A DNA stretch of 64,000 nucleotides from MGBC120314 sp051877855 (GCA_051877855.1 JBJEJH010000030.1:1-64000); one strand, 5' to 3'. Positions 34,021 to 43,327 are shown, counted from the stretch's first letter. Notes: a model not told the origin generated them from the sequence alone. Numbers and translations are program-made.

Positions 34021-34995
34021 ATGAAACGAATCATGATGCTGACAACCGGCGGAACGATAGCATCAAGTTCTTCCGATCATGGACTTATCCCAAGGGTCAT
34101 GGGGGAACAATTGCTTCAACATATACCGGAGCTTGGGAAAATCTGCAGGGTGGAATGCAGGGAAATACTAAGGATGGACAGTTCGAATATGCAGCCGCAG
34201 GATTGGATACATATTGCCAAGGAGACTTTTAAGGCGCTGCAGGAGTATGATGGGGTTGTCATTACACATGGTACGGATACCATGGCATATACAGCCGCTG
34301 CATTAACCTGTTTTATCCAAAACCTGAATAAACCGGTTATCCTCACCGGATCCCAGATTCCCATGGAGCAGGAGGGAACGGATGCCACAGGCAATTTAAC
34401 GGATGCATTCCGGGTTGCGATTTCCGGTCGTGCCGGGGTCTATGTTGTTTTTGGGGGACAAATTATTCATGGAAGTTTTGCCAAAAAGATGTATACACAG
34501 CATCTACAAGCATTTGAAAGTATTAATTCGCAAGTGGCGGGAACGGTACAGAATGGAAATGTCATGTGGTCAGAGAATGGTGATATTGATGCGGGGAAAG
34601 GGGATATGGTATTCGATGCCGGAATTGATCAACGTGTTATAGTGATTAAATTAACTCCCGGAATAGATCCTTCGTTTCTTATAAATACAATGAAAATGGG
34701 CTATCGTGGGGTGATTTTAGAGGCATTTGGATGTGGTGGAATTCCGGATCAGGGAAGGTCACTTCTTCCTGCGTTGGAATATGCAAGAAAGCATCAGATA
34801 TTGGTGGCGGTTACCTCCCAGTGTCCATACGATGGAGTGGATCTTGGTGTGTATGATGTTGGAATAAGCGCCAAAGAGCTGGGAGCTTTATCCGGAGGAA
34901 GGATGACTTTGGAGGCATTATATGTCCAAATGATGTGGGTACTGGGGCATACGCAAAATTATGAGGAAGCCAAAAGAATCATGGCAAAGAAATAA
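34021..34995 (+). CDS. ansA: L-asparaginase, type I
   Basis: Hydrolyses asparagine to aspartate and ammonia; 324 aa. The first Thr motif is TTGGTIAS (residues 7-14) and the second is THGTDTMAY. There is no signal peptide, so it is probably cytoplasmic (type I). It follows tRNA-Asn and the palindromic element, which is probably coincidental. SD GGGGAAGAAAGG. Confidence 0.93.
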   Translation: MKRIMMLTTGGTIASSSSDHGLIPRVMGEQLLQHIPELGKICRVECREILRMDSSNMQPQDWIHIAKETFKALQEYDGVVITHGTDTMAYTAAALTCFIQNLNKPVILTGSQIPMEQEGTDATGNLTDAFRVAISGRAGVYVVFGGQIIHGSFAKKMYTQHLQAFESINSQVAGTVQNGNVMWSENGDIDAGKGDMVFDAGIDQRVIVIKLTPGIDPSFLINTMKMGYRGVILEAFGCGGIPDQGRSLLPALEYARKHQILVAVTSQCPYDGVDLGVYDVGISAKELGALSGGRMTLEALYVQMMWVLGHTQNYEEAKRIMAKK

Positions 34996-35146
34996 AAAAC
35001 ATCATTGTATAACAAAGCAACTTAATAAAAATGTGTTTTTTGTGTGTAAAATATAAGTATTTACTGTTCAAACGGCAGTTTTTATGATATGATAAGTGAA
35101 ATGTGTTTCAAAATACGAATATGAATAAATGTAATTGGAGGATATC

Positions 35147-36208
35147 ATGAGAAAGACAGGTAGAGGCTTAAGTGTTGTGATGGCGATGACCATGGCAATG
35201 GGATTATTAGCCGGATGCGGCAACGGGAAAGTGAAGGATGTTTCTTTTACTTATAATGCCGGTGAGTATGTTCAATTGGGTGAGTATAAGGGAATTGAAA
35301 TTACAGTGGATGATTATACCGTAAAGGATGAGGATCTTCAGAATGTCATCGATCAGATTCGTGAGAAAAAGGTTCGTTACAATGTAGTTGAAAGAGAAGC
35401 AAAGGATAAGGATCTTGTTAATCTCAGCTTTTCTGCTTATATCAGTGGCGTTAAGGTGGAAGGTTTTTCAAGTAATGATTATAAAGCTGTCATTGGAAGT
35501 AACCAGTTCCTGGTTGATGGATTTGAAGAGGCACTGATTGGTTTAAAGGCAGGAGATACGAGAGCAATTACCGGATTACGTATTCCGGAGAACTTTGCAC
35601 AGGAAGCTTCCTATGCCGGACGTGCGGTTACCTTTAATGTGGAGATTCTTGGTGTATATGAGCCGGAACTCCCGGAGTATAATGATGCATTTGTCATTGA
35701 AGTCACAGGGGGGGAGTATACCAATGTTTCGGACTACAATGCCAGCCTGATGGAACAGTTGCAGGAAAATGCAGAAACAAACCGCTATAACGATAAGTAC
35801 AATAAGGTGCTGGATAAAATTGTGGAGAATTCCACCGTACTGAAGGATTTTCCGGAGGAATATATTGCCAGCAAGTCTGAGGGTATTCAGACGGAAGTTG
35901 ATAAGTATAAGGTGTTAAGCGGTCAGACAGATGAAGAGTATCTGATGCAGTATTATGGTGTTTCCACAGTAGAGGAAGCGGCTAAGAACCAGATTCTCTT
36001 GGAATTTATCTTCCAGCAGATTATCGTGAATGAGAATCTTAAGGTGACACAGAAGTATTATGATGAACATTTGACAGAAGCATCAGAGACACGGAACTAT
36101 TCTTCTCCTGAGAAATTTGTCAAAGCATTTACAGAAGACGGCGTAGTGAAGTGTATGTTGCTGGATCAGGCAACCGACATTGTAATGAATTCTGTTGTTG
36201 AAAAATAG
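35147..36208 (+). CDS. Trigger-factor-like FKBP lipoprotein
   Basis: A secreted 353-aa lipoprotein with a signal peptide and lipobox LLAGC (Cys near residue 23). Residues 35-80 resemble the end of a trigger factor N domain (LGEYKGIEIT...). An FKBP-type PPIase domain follows (DLVNLSFSAYISG, FLVDGFEEALIGLKAGDTRAI), then an alpha-helical trigger-factor-like C domain. The ribosome-binding loop is absent. This suggests an extracytoplasmic folding chaperone. It begins at ATG 35147 after TTGGAGG; uppP follows 25 bp downstream. Confidence 0.85.
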   Translation: MRKTGRGLSVVMAMTMAMGLLAGCGNGKVKDVSFTYNAGEYVQLGEYKGIEITVDDYTVKDEDLQNVIDQIREKKVRYNVVEREAKDKDLVNLSFSAYISGVKVEGFSSNDYKAVIGSNQFLVDGFEEALIGLKAGDTRAITGLRIPENFAQEASYAGRAVTFNVEILGVYEPELPEYNDAFVIEVTGGEYTNVSDYNASLMEQLQENAETNRYNDKYNKVLDKIVENSTVLKDFPEEYIASKSEGIQTEVDKYKVLSGQTDEEYLMQYYGVSTVEEAAKNQILLEFIFQQIIVNENLKVTQKYYDEHLTEASETRNYSSPEKFVKAFTEDGVVKCMLLDQATDIVMNSVVEK

Positions 36209-36233
36209 CATATAATGAATTTGAGGTAATCCA

Positions 36234-37055
36234 GTGGATATTATAACATTATTGAAGGTCCTGCTGCTTGGTATTGTGGAAGGAATCACGGAGTGGCTGC
36301 CAATCAGCAGTACCGGGCACATGATTTTGGTGAATGAGTTTATTAAGTTAAATGTAAGCCCACAGTTTTGGGAAATGTTTGAAGTGGTTATTCAGCTTGG
36401 TGCGATTCTTGCAGTGATAGTCTTATATTTTAACAAGCTGAATCCCTTTGCATTGAAAAAAAGTACCCAGGAGAAGAAGGATACATGGACACTGTGGTTT
36501 AAGGTGCTGGTTGCGGTTCTTCCTGCAGCTGTTATAGGACTTCCTTTTGACGATGTCATTGATGAATTGTTCTATAATTACACTACGGTTGCAGTGATGT
36601 TAATCGTCTATGGTGTGCTTTTTGTTCTGGTGGAAAATTGGAACAAAGGAAAGAAACCAAAGAGTACAGAACTGAAGGATCTCACCTATAAGACGGCGTT
36701 ATTTATCGGTATATTCCAGGTGCTTGCATTGATTCCGGGCACGTCAAGATCCGGTGCTACCATTATCGGAGGTATGCTGATTGGGTGTTCCCGCTATGTT
36801 GCAACGGAGTTTACATTTTTCCTTGCGATTCCGGTAATGTTTGGTGCAAGTTTTCTGAAATTGTTAAAATTTGGTCTGGCATTCACTTCCACGGAATTGG
36901 TGATACTGATTGTCGGTATGGTGACCGCATTTGTGGTATCGGTTTTGGCCATTAAATTCCTGTTGGGATATATTAAGAAAAATGATTTCAAGGTATTCGG
37001 ATATTATCGAATTGTCCTGGGTATTCTTGTTTTAGGTTATTTTCTTTTGGCCTAG
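36234..37055 (+). CDS. uppP: Undecaprenyl-diphosphatase UppP (BacA)
   Basis: Recycles undecaprenyl pyrophosphate for cell wall synthesis; 273 aa and polytopic. The motif EGITEWLPISSTGH is at residues 17-30, and the second motif is PGTSRSGAT. It starts with GTG at 36234 after TTGAGGT. It likely shares the transcript of the upstream lipoprotein gene. Confidence 0.95.
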   Translation: MDIITLLKVLLLGIVEGITEWLPISSTGHMILVNEFIKLNVSPQFWEMFEVVIQLGAILAVIVLYFNKLNPFALKKSTQEKKDTWTLWFKVLVAVLPAAVIGLPFDDVIDELFYNYTTVAVMLIVYGVLFVLVENWNKGKKPKSTELKDLTYKTALFIGIFQVLALIPGTSRSGATIIGGMLIGCSRYVATEFTFFLAIPVMFGASFLKLLKFGLAFTSTELVILIVGMVTAFVVSVLAIKFLLGYIKKNDFKVFGYYRIVLGILVLGYFLLA

Positions 37056-37060
37056 TATAT

Positions 37061-37097
37061 TAAAATAGCTATGAGCGTGAGCCCATAGCTATTTTTT
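37061..37097. terminator. Bidirectional terminator between uppP and the RpiB-like gene
   Basis: ATAGCTATG (37065-37073) pairs with CATAGCTAT (37084-37092), with an A-run before and TTTTTT after, so it works on both strands. Confidence 0.88.
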
Positions 37098-37118
37098 ATG
37101 GTAAATTAAAAGTTAAAA

Positions 37119-37760
37119 TTATTTACCAAGAAGTTCCTTAACAGCAGCGCTCATCTTGTCGCACTTGCAGTTTGCGAAAAACAGTTCTTCGAACTTTTCA
37201 CCGGCAACAGCACCCTTGGCAAGATCCTGATCAAGATTCTTTAAGATGGTAACCATATCTACGTGGGTAACCTTCTTAACCTCGTCAAGAATCTTCTTAT
37301 TTCTCTGCTCAGGAACAACGCGTTCCTTTGGATAGCCTCCGCCGCCTTCGCACTCGAAGAGACGCTCAAAGATATAACGAAGCTGTAATTCACCACCCCA
37401 GCCGAAATTCTCTGCAAACGGAAGAGCGATACAGTTACCGTCATTTACCTGAGAGAAGAGGTAAGCATCCAGTGGAGATTCAATATGTCCGCATAATACA
37501 TTAGGGAAAGAGTTACATGCAAGCATTGCACCTTCACCTGTACCACAACCGGTTACTACAAAATCAGCAGCACCACTGTTGAGAAGAATACCGGCAAGAA
37601 TACCACACTGTACGTAGGTAAGAGCGGCAGGATCTTCGGCAGAGTACATACCATAGTTATCTACTTCATAGCCCTTGGCATCAGCAACCTTCTTAAGTGC
37701 ATCGTAAATCATGCTATTTTTGGCTGCCTGGCTGTTTTCATTAATTAAAGCGATTCTCAT
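37119..37760 (-). CDS. RpiB/LacA/LacB family sugar-phosphate isomerase
   Basis: A 213-aa isomerase of the LacAB/RpiB superfamily: RIALINENSQAAKN, then the nucleotide-sugar loop VVTGCGTGEGAMLACN. It is longer than RpiB (about 150 aa) because of a C-terminal helical extension that ends in a Cys pair (NCKCDK). The activity could be ribose-5-phosphate or a related aldose/ketose-phosphate isomerisation. The promoter is at 37823-37851, and it is convergent with uppP. Confidence 0.85.
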   Translation of the reverse strand: MRIALINENSQAAKNSMIYDALKKVADAKGYEVDNYGMYSAEDPAALTYVQCGILAGILLNSGAADFVVTGCGTGEGAMLACNSFPNVLCGHIESPLDAYLFSQVNDGNCIALPFAENFGWGGELQLRYIFERLFECEGGGGYPKERVVPEQRNKKILDEVKKVTHVDMVTILKNLDQDLAKGAVAGEKFEELFFANCKCDKMSAAVKELLGK

Positions 37761-37822
37761 TATAATTTGTCCTTCTTTCTATAATTTTTTTGGTGCTCTT
37801 AAATCAGAACACATCTATATAA

Positions 37823-37851
37823 AATATAAGGGATAAAGGGTGCTTTGTCAA
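37823..37851 (-). promoter_or_regulatory. Promoter of the RpiB-like gene
   Basis: On the minus strand, a perfect TTGACA (complement of 37846-37851) and TATATT (37823-37828) with a 17-bp spacer. Confidence 0.8.
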
Positions 37852-37913
37852 ATGCATTGCATTTTTACGTAAACTCATTTAAAATAAAATAATAAAAAAT
37901 AATTGGAGTGAAG

Positions 37914-38750
37914 ATGATGGATCAGCAGAAATTTATAAGTGCGGTGGAAGGGCTGCGGGATGCAGCATTAAATGCAGACGGAAAGATTACAAAACAGCAG
38001 ATACAGGATAAATTGGCTGACCAAGGGATGGAATTGGATGAGGCACAGCTTAAGATGGTTTATGCCTATCTTAAGACCTCCAAGGTAAGTGTCCTTGAAA
38101 ATAATGAATCCATGGAGGAAGTGGAACTGACAAGGGAAGAAGCGAAGGTGGTTGAACCGATTTCAGAGAATGAGACACAAGAGGAACCTTCGGTGGAGGA
38201 ACGGGAAGGCGAGTTTCTTAAAATGTATCGTGATGATATCAAAAACGTTTTGGTTCTGTCAGAAGAGGAACTGTATCAACGGATGAAAAAAATCGCAGAA
38301 ACGCCAACGAAAAATGATTATCAGGCCGTTGTTCAGACCTTTTTAAAGGACGTTCTACGCTGGGTCAAAACCTATGAGGGTGGTGCTTTGATGATGTCGG
38401 ATTTGATTCAGGAGGGCAATATGGGTCTTATATCCGCCGTGGAAGAATTTGACTATGCGGGTGCACTTAAGGAAGATCATCCGGTAAAGAAACTGAGGGA
38501 AGCTCTGAAAAAGAAAGTGCTTAAGGCAGTTCAGGAGGCAGTGTTTGAACAGGAAAGTGAGAATAATGTGGGATATAAGATCGCAGGAAGAGTCAATGCG
38601 GTGAATGAATGCGCAAGGCAGCTGAGTGAAGAAAATGGTCGTAAGGTCACCATTGAAGAGGTGGCACAGCAGATGGAAATGACCTATGATGAAGTCAAAG
38701 AAATTGTGGACTTGTCTGTTGGAAAAATTGAATATATAAATTATTTTTAA
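37914..38750 (+). CDS. Sigma-70-like protein lacking region 4
   Basis: A 278-aa protein resembling pieces of a primary sigma factor. Residues 5-60 have a sigma 1.1-like pattern (GKITKQQIQDKLADQG...VYAYLK). Residues 162-181 (SDLIQEGNMGLISAVEEFDY) match the core-binding region 2.2. The next segment, where KFSTYATWWIRQ would be, is degenerate (ALKEDHPVKKLREALKK). Residues 224-270 resemble region 3 (NECARQLSEENGRKVTIEEVAQQM). It stops before region 4. It probably binds core RNA polymerase but lacks -35 and perhaps -10 recognition. SD GGAG is before ATG 37914 or 37917. It lies next to the 6S RNA gene. Confidence 0.75.
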   Translation: MMDQQKFISAVEGLRDAALNADGKITKQQIQDKLADQGMELDEAQLKMVYAYLKTSKVSVLENNESMEEVELTREEAKVVEPISENETQEEPSVEEREGEFLKMYRDDIKNVLVLSEEELYQRMKKIAETPTKNDYQAVVQTFLKDVLRWVKTYEGGALMMSDLIQEGNMGLISAVEEFDYAGALKEDHPVKKLREALKKKVLKAVQEAVFEQESENNVGYKIAGRVNAVNECARQLSEENGRKVTIEEVAQQMEMTYDEVKEIVDLSVGKIEYINYF

Positions 38751-38796
38751 CATTGTGGTAAATATTGGAAAAAGGGATAAAAAGTCCCTAATTTAC

Positions 38797-38825
38797 TTGA
38801 CTTTTCGCAGTTGAAATGCAATAAT
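38797..38825 (+). promoter_or_regulatory. Candidate promoter of the 6S RNA gene
   Basis: TTGACT (38797-38802) and AATAAT (38820-38825) with a 17-bp spacer. A second -10, TATAAT at 38864-38869, is closer to the RNA but has no good -35. Confidence 0.4.
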
Positions 38826-38889
38826 ACTAGTAAGATGATGAACATAAAAATAAAATAATTGCATATAATATTTTTGGCAGAGGTTTTCT

Positions 38890-39097
38890 GCAATTGAAAT
38901 GCCTGGGATGTGCGCCAACCTAACGTTTTGAACCTACATTTCATAAAAGGGATTCCTAAATCTGTGTATGGATATCGGGCCGGATTAAGAGTTGATCTTA
39001 GTAGTCCTTCGGGACCCACTGGATGGTTGAAATATACATGCGGTTGCCCACCTAGCTTCGCTAGGCCTCGAAATTTTAGGTAACGGCATTTTGGGTT
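38890..39097 (+). ncRNA. ssrS: 6S RNA (ssrS-like)
   Basis: A structured, GC-richer RNA of about 205 nt in a 430-nt gap. The ends pair: GAAATGCC (38896-38903) with GGCATTTT (39085-39092). Conserved-looking segments are CAACCTAACGTTTTGAACC near the 5' end and AGTAGTCC in the middle. The small hairpin CCTAGCTTCGCTAGG on the 3' strand opposes the central bubble, as in Firmicute 6S RNAs, and TTTTAGGTAACGGCA closes the 3' side. 6S RNA mimics an open promoter and binds sigma-A RNA polymerase. The assignment is from memory of family features; no covariance search was possible. Confidence 0.7.
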
Positions 39098-39112
39098 TTC
39101 AAGAAAAATATG

Positions 39113-39144
39113 TTGGAGCTATGTATTGTAGCTCCAATTTTTTT
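39113..39144 (+). terminator. Terminator of the 6S RNA gene
   Basis: TTGGAGCTA (39113-39121) pairs with TAGCTCCAA (39129-39137), followed by seven T. Confidence 0.9.
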
Positions 39145-39180
39145 GCGCAAACAGCAAATACAAGTGGTCAGGGGAATGAA

Positions 39181-41487
39181 ATGAATCAGCATATGAGAGA
39201 GAAAGAAAAGGATTATGTAACAAATCAGCGAAGGAGAACATCCGGAAACCATAGGAAAAGAATGGGGAATGGAAAGAAAATGATATGTCTTGGGATATTA
39301 ATTCTTCTTCTTGCAGGTATTGCTGTTTTACTTGTGGGACAAATTCTTGGAGATCGGGAAGACTATGAGGGAATTACCAACGGGGAAGCAGCAAAATTGT
39401 TATTTGCTTTAGAGAATGATATGCCAAAGTCGGAGGGGTACGGCGGTGCTATTGGTCTTGCCGATTATTTGCAATATGTCAATGAGATGGGAATTTTACA
39501 TACCAATGGAGTGAATGAAACGCTAAGAAATCGTGATTTGGAAAATCTGATGCTGTATTTTGGTTTAGAGGAAGAGGATTTTCCTACATTGGAGCTTAAA
39601 CTTAAGAAAAAGAATCGGAAGGTAGCACGGGAGTATTTTGAGATTATATACCAAAGGATTGTAGAACAAAATCCGGAGTGTAAGGTGGAACGAAGAAATC
39701 TGGTGATTGCGGCAACTCCGGGAAGTCTTAAGGATGTACCGGATTGGAATGTTTATACCGACGATGGAATCTACACATTCTATGGATTGTTCATGGACGG
39801 ATATCTGGACCGGCAGGTCAGTGCCTATGTAAAGGGACATGAAATCTTAGGACTAACCCAAATCGAATCCACGGATGTCGTTTACCACAATGTGTGGGTC
39901 TATAAAGGTGATTCTACCGTTATTCGGGCCTATGTGGAGGGTGTTGACCGTGAATTCTATGTCAACGGTCTTACCCAGGAGATTAAGGATTCCATGGCGG
40001 ACATTCATATCACGGATGGTGTGCTGACCGGTGTTTCATTAAAGACGGACACAGTGCGGGGAAAGGTGCTTTCGGTCACGGAACAATATGTGGAGATTGA
40101 GGGATACGGAAGAGTTCCCTTTGATCCGGAATACAAATTATATAAGAATTATGGTGGTTTTTCGGAGATATCTTATTCGGATCTTCTGGTCGGCTATGAA
40201 TTGCAGGAATTTATCGTGGGAAATGGAATGGTCAGCGGTGCCATTGTTCTGTATCCCTTTGAAGTACATGATATTCGGATTATTTTACGAAATAATGGAT
40301 TTGAGAGTATTTACCATAATATGGTGGAAATCAGCTGCGAGGGAGAATTTGATGTATTCTCCGGACAGGATCTTTCCATGGTAAAACATTACAATGGCAA
40401 TGAAAAACTGTTGCTGGATCTTACGAGTAAGGAGATTCAGGGACAACGTATTCGTGTAGTGCCTGCGTCTTCAAAGGATCGTCTTGAGATTCTTTCTTTA
40501 GAACGCAGTCAGGGACATCCGGCCTATCCCGGATTCTTAGAGATCTCTTCGGATGAGAATGGAATCTATATTGTTAACGAGGTGAATCTGGAAGAATATC
40601 TGAAACTGGTTGTTCCAAGTGAGATGCCTGCAGGATATGGAAAGGAAGCGGCCAAGGTGCAGGCGGTGTGTGCACGCAGTTATGCCTATAATCAGCTTCT
40701 GAATAATGACTACAGTGAATACGGAGCCCATATCGATGATAGTACCTGGTATCAGGTTTACAATAATACAAAAGAGTATGAAACCTCCAGTCAGGGTGTG
40801 GATGAGACCTGTGGTGAGGTTATGACGGTGGATGGTGAAGTCATTACAGCATATTATTATTCTACTTCCTGTGGACATGGAAGTGATATCAGTATCTGGG
40901 GACAATCTCCCGATAGCTGTTCCTATATTAAGGCACATTCGGTGAATGCGGATGGAAATGTACTGGATCTGACCTCCAATGATGCATTTTACGAATTTAT
41001 TTCCCGAAAGAATAAGGCTGATTTTGATTCTAACTTTGCGTTATATCGTTGGAAAACCAAGCTTACCATGAAGGAAATCAATACACTTTATGGAGATAAA
41101 GCCGGAGTGGGAGAAATTACATCCATGGATGTTATCAGCCGTTTTCCGGGTGGTTGTGCCAATGAGGTTGTGATCACAGGAAAGAAGGGGACTTATCTCA
41201 TCGAAGGCGAGGCCAAAGTGCGTCGATTCTTCGGAGATGCCTCCATTGATTGGAAGAATAATAATGACAAACAATTCAATATGGCTTCACTGCCAAGTGC
41301 ATTTATTGCACTGAATCCGGTTTATGAAAAAAATCAACTGACGGGATATGAGATCCTGGGCGGAGGCTTTGGTCATGGACTTGGAATGAGTCAGAACGGA
41401 GCTTATGCCATGACCAGGGAAGGTTATACATATGAGGAAATTCTGCATTTCTTTTATCAGAATATTGAGTTGACACAATTATATTAG
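39181..41487 (+). CDS. spoIID: SpoIID/LytB domain protein (large)
   Basis: A sporulation-type peptidoglycan lytic transglycosylase protein, 768 aa. A membrane anchor lies near residues 30-55 (MICLGILILLLAGIAVLLVGQIL). A long unassigned region is followed by the SpoIID domain (VNEVNLEEYLKLVVPSEMPA, EAAKVQAVCARSYAY, YYSTSCGHGS) ending in GGGFGHGLGMSQNGAYAMTREGYTYEEIL. SpoIID drives engulfment with SpoIIP/M; it is much longer than the Bacillus protein (about 340 aa). An in-frame ATG at 39091 lies before the 6S terminator and cannot be the start; ATG 39181 after GGGGA is used. Confidence 0.88.
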   Translation: MNQHMREKEKDYVTNQRRRTSGNHRKRMGNGKKMICLGILILLLAGIAVLLVGQILGDREDYEGITNGEAAKLLFALENDMPKSEGYGGAIGLADYLQYVNEMGILHTNGVNETLRNRDLENLMLYFGLEEEDFPTLELKLKKKNRKVAREYFEIIYQRIVEQNPECKVERRNLVIAATPGSLKDVPDWNVYTDDGIYTFYGLFMDGYLDRQVSAYVKGHEILGLTQIESTDVVYHNVWVYKGDSTVIRAYVEGVDREFYVNGLTQEIKDSMADIHITDGVLTGVSLKTDTVRGKVLSVTEQYVEIEGYGRVPFDPEYKLYKNYGGFSEISYSDLLVGYELQEFIVGNGMVSGAIVLYPFEVHDIRIILRNNGFESIYHNMVEISCEGEFDVFSGQDLSMVKHYNGNEKLLLDLTSKEIQGQRIRVVPASSKDRLEILSLERSQGHPAYPGFLEISSDENGIYIVNEVNLEEYLKLVVPSEMPAGYGKEAAKVQAVCARSYAYNQLLNNDYSEYGAHIDDSTWYQVYNNTKEYETSSQGVDETCGEVMTVDGEVITAYYYSTSCGHGSDISIWGQSPDSCSYIKAHSVNADGNVLDLTSNDAFYEFISRKNKADFDSNFALYRWKTKLTMKEINTLYGDKAGVGEITSMDVISRFPGGCANEVVITGKKGTYLIEGEAKVRRFFGDASIDWKNNNDKQFNMASLPSAFIALNPVYEKNQLTGYEILGGGFGHGLGMSQNGAYAMTREGYTYEEILHFFYQNIELTQLY

Positions 41488-41510
41488 TTCCTGCCTTGAA
41501 GAAAGCAGTA

Positions 41511-42371
41511 TTAAGTCCGTGTTTTTTTCTTCCCAAATTTTGGGAGAAGAATAATCTGTTGATCAATCAAGGTATTGATCTCTGCACCGAAAAAGAAGAT
41601 GCAGAAACAAAAATACAACCAGAGCATGGCAAATACAATGGTAGCAAGACTTCCGTACATGGCAGTAAAACCTGTAGAATAATTAATGTAGAATGAATAC
41701 AGGTATGAAAATAACTGCCATCCGATACCTGCAAACAGCGCTCCAGGAAGTTCACGGATGAGGGAGGATTTGCGGTTTGGAACGTATTTGTATATAAACA
41801 TAAAAAAGAGCGTAAGAAGACATTGCGCAATCAGCATTTTACGTTTCATCAGCTCGTATGCAAATATTGAAATCAGAGGAAAAGATCCCTCCAGGAGATG
41901 GAGAATGAAGTTTCCGAATACCAGGAAAAGCAACATTGCAACCAGCAAAGTAATGAATATCAGGGTGTAAAATGTACATAAAATACGCCGTATCAGATAA
42001 TTTCTTTTTTCGGTAACACCGTAGATGGTATTGAGTCCCTGGCTGATACCGATGAAGATCTTTCCTGCCACCCATAGGGTTGCGATGGCGGTGATGGAGA
42101 TCAGCGCTATGGAGGATCGTGTGTAGACTTCGTTTATCATGGAACTGATCATTGGATTGAGAAGATCCGGTGTCATGTTGAGAAATAATTTTAATAGTAT
42201 TTCTTCAGTAATGGGTGTATATTGTAAAATAGTAAAAAGGAAAATGATCAATGGGAAAATACATACGATGATATAAAAGGATGATTGTGCAGCATAGGCA
42301 CTGACATGATCATTACTGATTTTTTTACTGATTTCCCGGATGGTAAAGTAGATGCGAAGTATAGGTTTCAT
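41511..42371 (-). CDS. YihY/BrkB family membrane protein
   Basis: A polytopic protein of 286 aa with about six membrane segments. The family signature HVSAYAAQSSFYIIVCIFPLIIFL is near residue 22, and conserved loops include TLWVAGKIFIGISQGLNTIYG and PGALFAGIGWQLFSYLYSFYI. YihY proteins were once called RNase BN; the function remains unclear. The gene ends 24 bp from the spoIID stop (convergent). Confidence 0.9.
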   Translation of the reverse strand: MKPILRIYFTIREISKKISNDHVSAYAAQSSFYIIVCIFPLIIFLFTILQYTPITEEILLKLFLNMTPDLLNPMISSMINEVYTRSSIALISITAIATLWVAGKIFIGISQGLNTIYGVTEKRNYLIRRILCTFYTLIFITLLVAMLLFLVFGNFILHLLEGSFPLISIFAYELMKRKMLIAQCLLTLFFMFIYKYVPNRKSSLIRELPGALFAGIGWQLFSYLYSFYINYSTGFTAMYGSLATIVFAMLWLYFCFCIFFFGAEINTLIDQQIILLPKFGKKKTRT

Positions 42372-42401
42372 TGATGTTCCTTTCCTATAATATACAGATT
42401 T

Positions 42402-42432
42402 TTTGCAAAACTCTTATGATTACATAAAAGAT
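42402..42432. repeat. 31-bp repeated motif, copy A
   Basis: The sequence begins TTTGCAAAACTCTTATGATT and shares 26 of 31 bases with 47660-47690. It lies in the divergent gap between yihY and the phosphoesterase gene. Its centre folds as TTATG-ATTA-CATAA. Confidence 0.5.
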
Positions 42433-42491
42433 TGCATTTAGTTATTATAAATTATGAATAATATTCTGGCAACATTTAGGGAGAATTATTA

Positions 42492-43295
42492 GTGAAAAAA
42501 TTTGAAGTGAATCGATATAATCTTAAAATGGAAAAGGGAGATCATGCGGGTAAGAACGAGGGAAATGTAAAAATCGTGATGTTGAGTGACCTGCATAATA
42601 ATGCCTACGGAGTTGATCTTGCGGAACTACTCACGGCAATTGACAGGGAAAAGCCGGATTTTGTTGCCCTTGCAGGGGATATGTATATGGGTGATGCCGG
42701 GTGTGATAATAAAGTGGCGGATGAATTTCTTGCAAGGCTTGCCCAAAAGCATAAGGTGTATTTTGGTATGGGAAACCATGAATATCGATTGATGACCTTT
42801 CCGCAAAGATATCCGGGAATGTATGAGCAGTTTGAACGCATGATAAAGAATACCGGAATTTGTTTGCTTCAAAATGAGACAACATACTGGGAGGAGAAAG
42901 GATTCTCCATCGCTGTCAGCGGTTTGATGATTGATAATTCATTTTATAAGAAATTCAGGCGAAAGACCATGGAAGAAGGATATATGGAGAAGCTGCTTGG
43001 CAAAGCAGATGAACATCGTTTTAATCTGCTTCTGGCACATCATCCGAATTATTTTAAGGAATATGCAGCCTGGGGGGCAGATCTGGTGTTTGCCGGACAT
43101 GTTCATGGCGGAATGGCCCGCCTTCCGTTGATTGGTGGTGTTATTGCACCGAATTATCGTTTGTTTCCGAGGTACGATAAGGGACTTTTTAAGGAGGGAG
43201 ATGCTGCCATGATTTTGTCTGCAGGAATCGGCACACACACAATACCTTTGCGTCCGTTAAATCCGCCGGAAATGGTGGTAGTGAACCTTCGGTGA
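42492..43295 (+). CDS. Calcineurin-like metallophosphoesterase
   Basis: A 267-aa phosphoesterase without signal peptide or membrane segment, with the metal motifs MLSDLHNN, AGDMYMGD, MGNHE, LLAHHPN and FAGHVHGG. It resembles the YkuE/YaeI group that acts on lipid-linked or nucleotide phosphoesters, but the substrate is unknown. It uses a GTG start (42492) after TAGGGAG. Confidence 0.88.
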   Translation: MKKFEVNRYNLKMEKGDHAGKNEGNVKIVMLSDLHNNAYGVDLAELLTAIDREKPDFVALAGDMYMGDAGCDNKVADEFLARLAQKHKVYFGMGNHEYRLMTFPQRYPGMYEQFERMIKNTGICLLQNETTYWEEKGFSIAVSGLMIDNSFYKKFRRKTMEEGYMEKLLGKADEHRFNLLLAHHPNYFKEYAAWGADLVFAGHVHGGMARLPLIGGVIAPNYRLFPRYDKGLFKEGDAAMILSAGIGTHTIPLRPLNPPEMVVVNLR

Positions 43296-43327
43296 TGATT
43301 AGCAGGTGATTTGCCGGGGAAATTTAT

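Noticed and set aside
39091..39180. N-terminal extension of spoIID from ATG 39091
   Set aside because: It would place coding sequence across the 6S RNA closing stem and terminator, and it has no SD.
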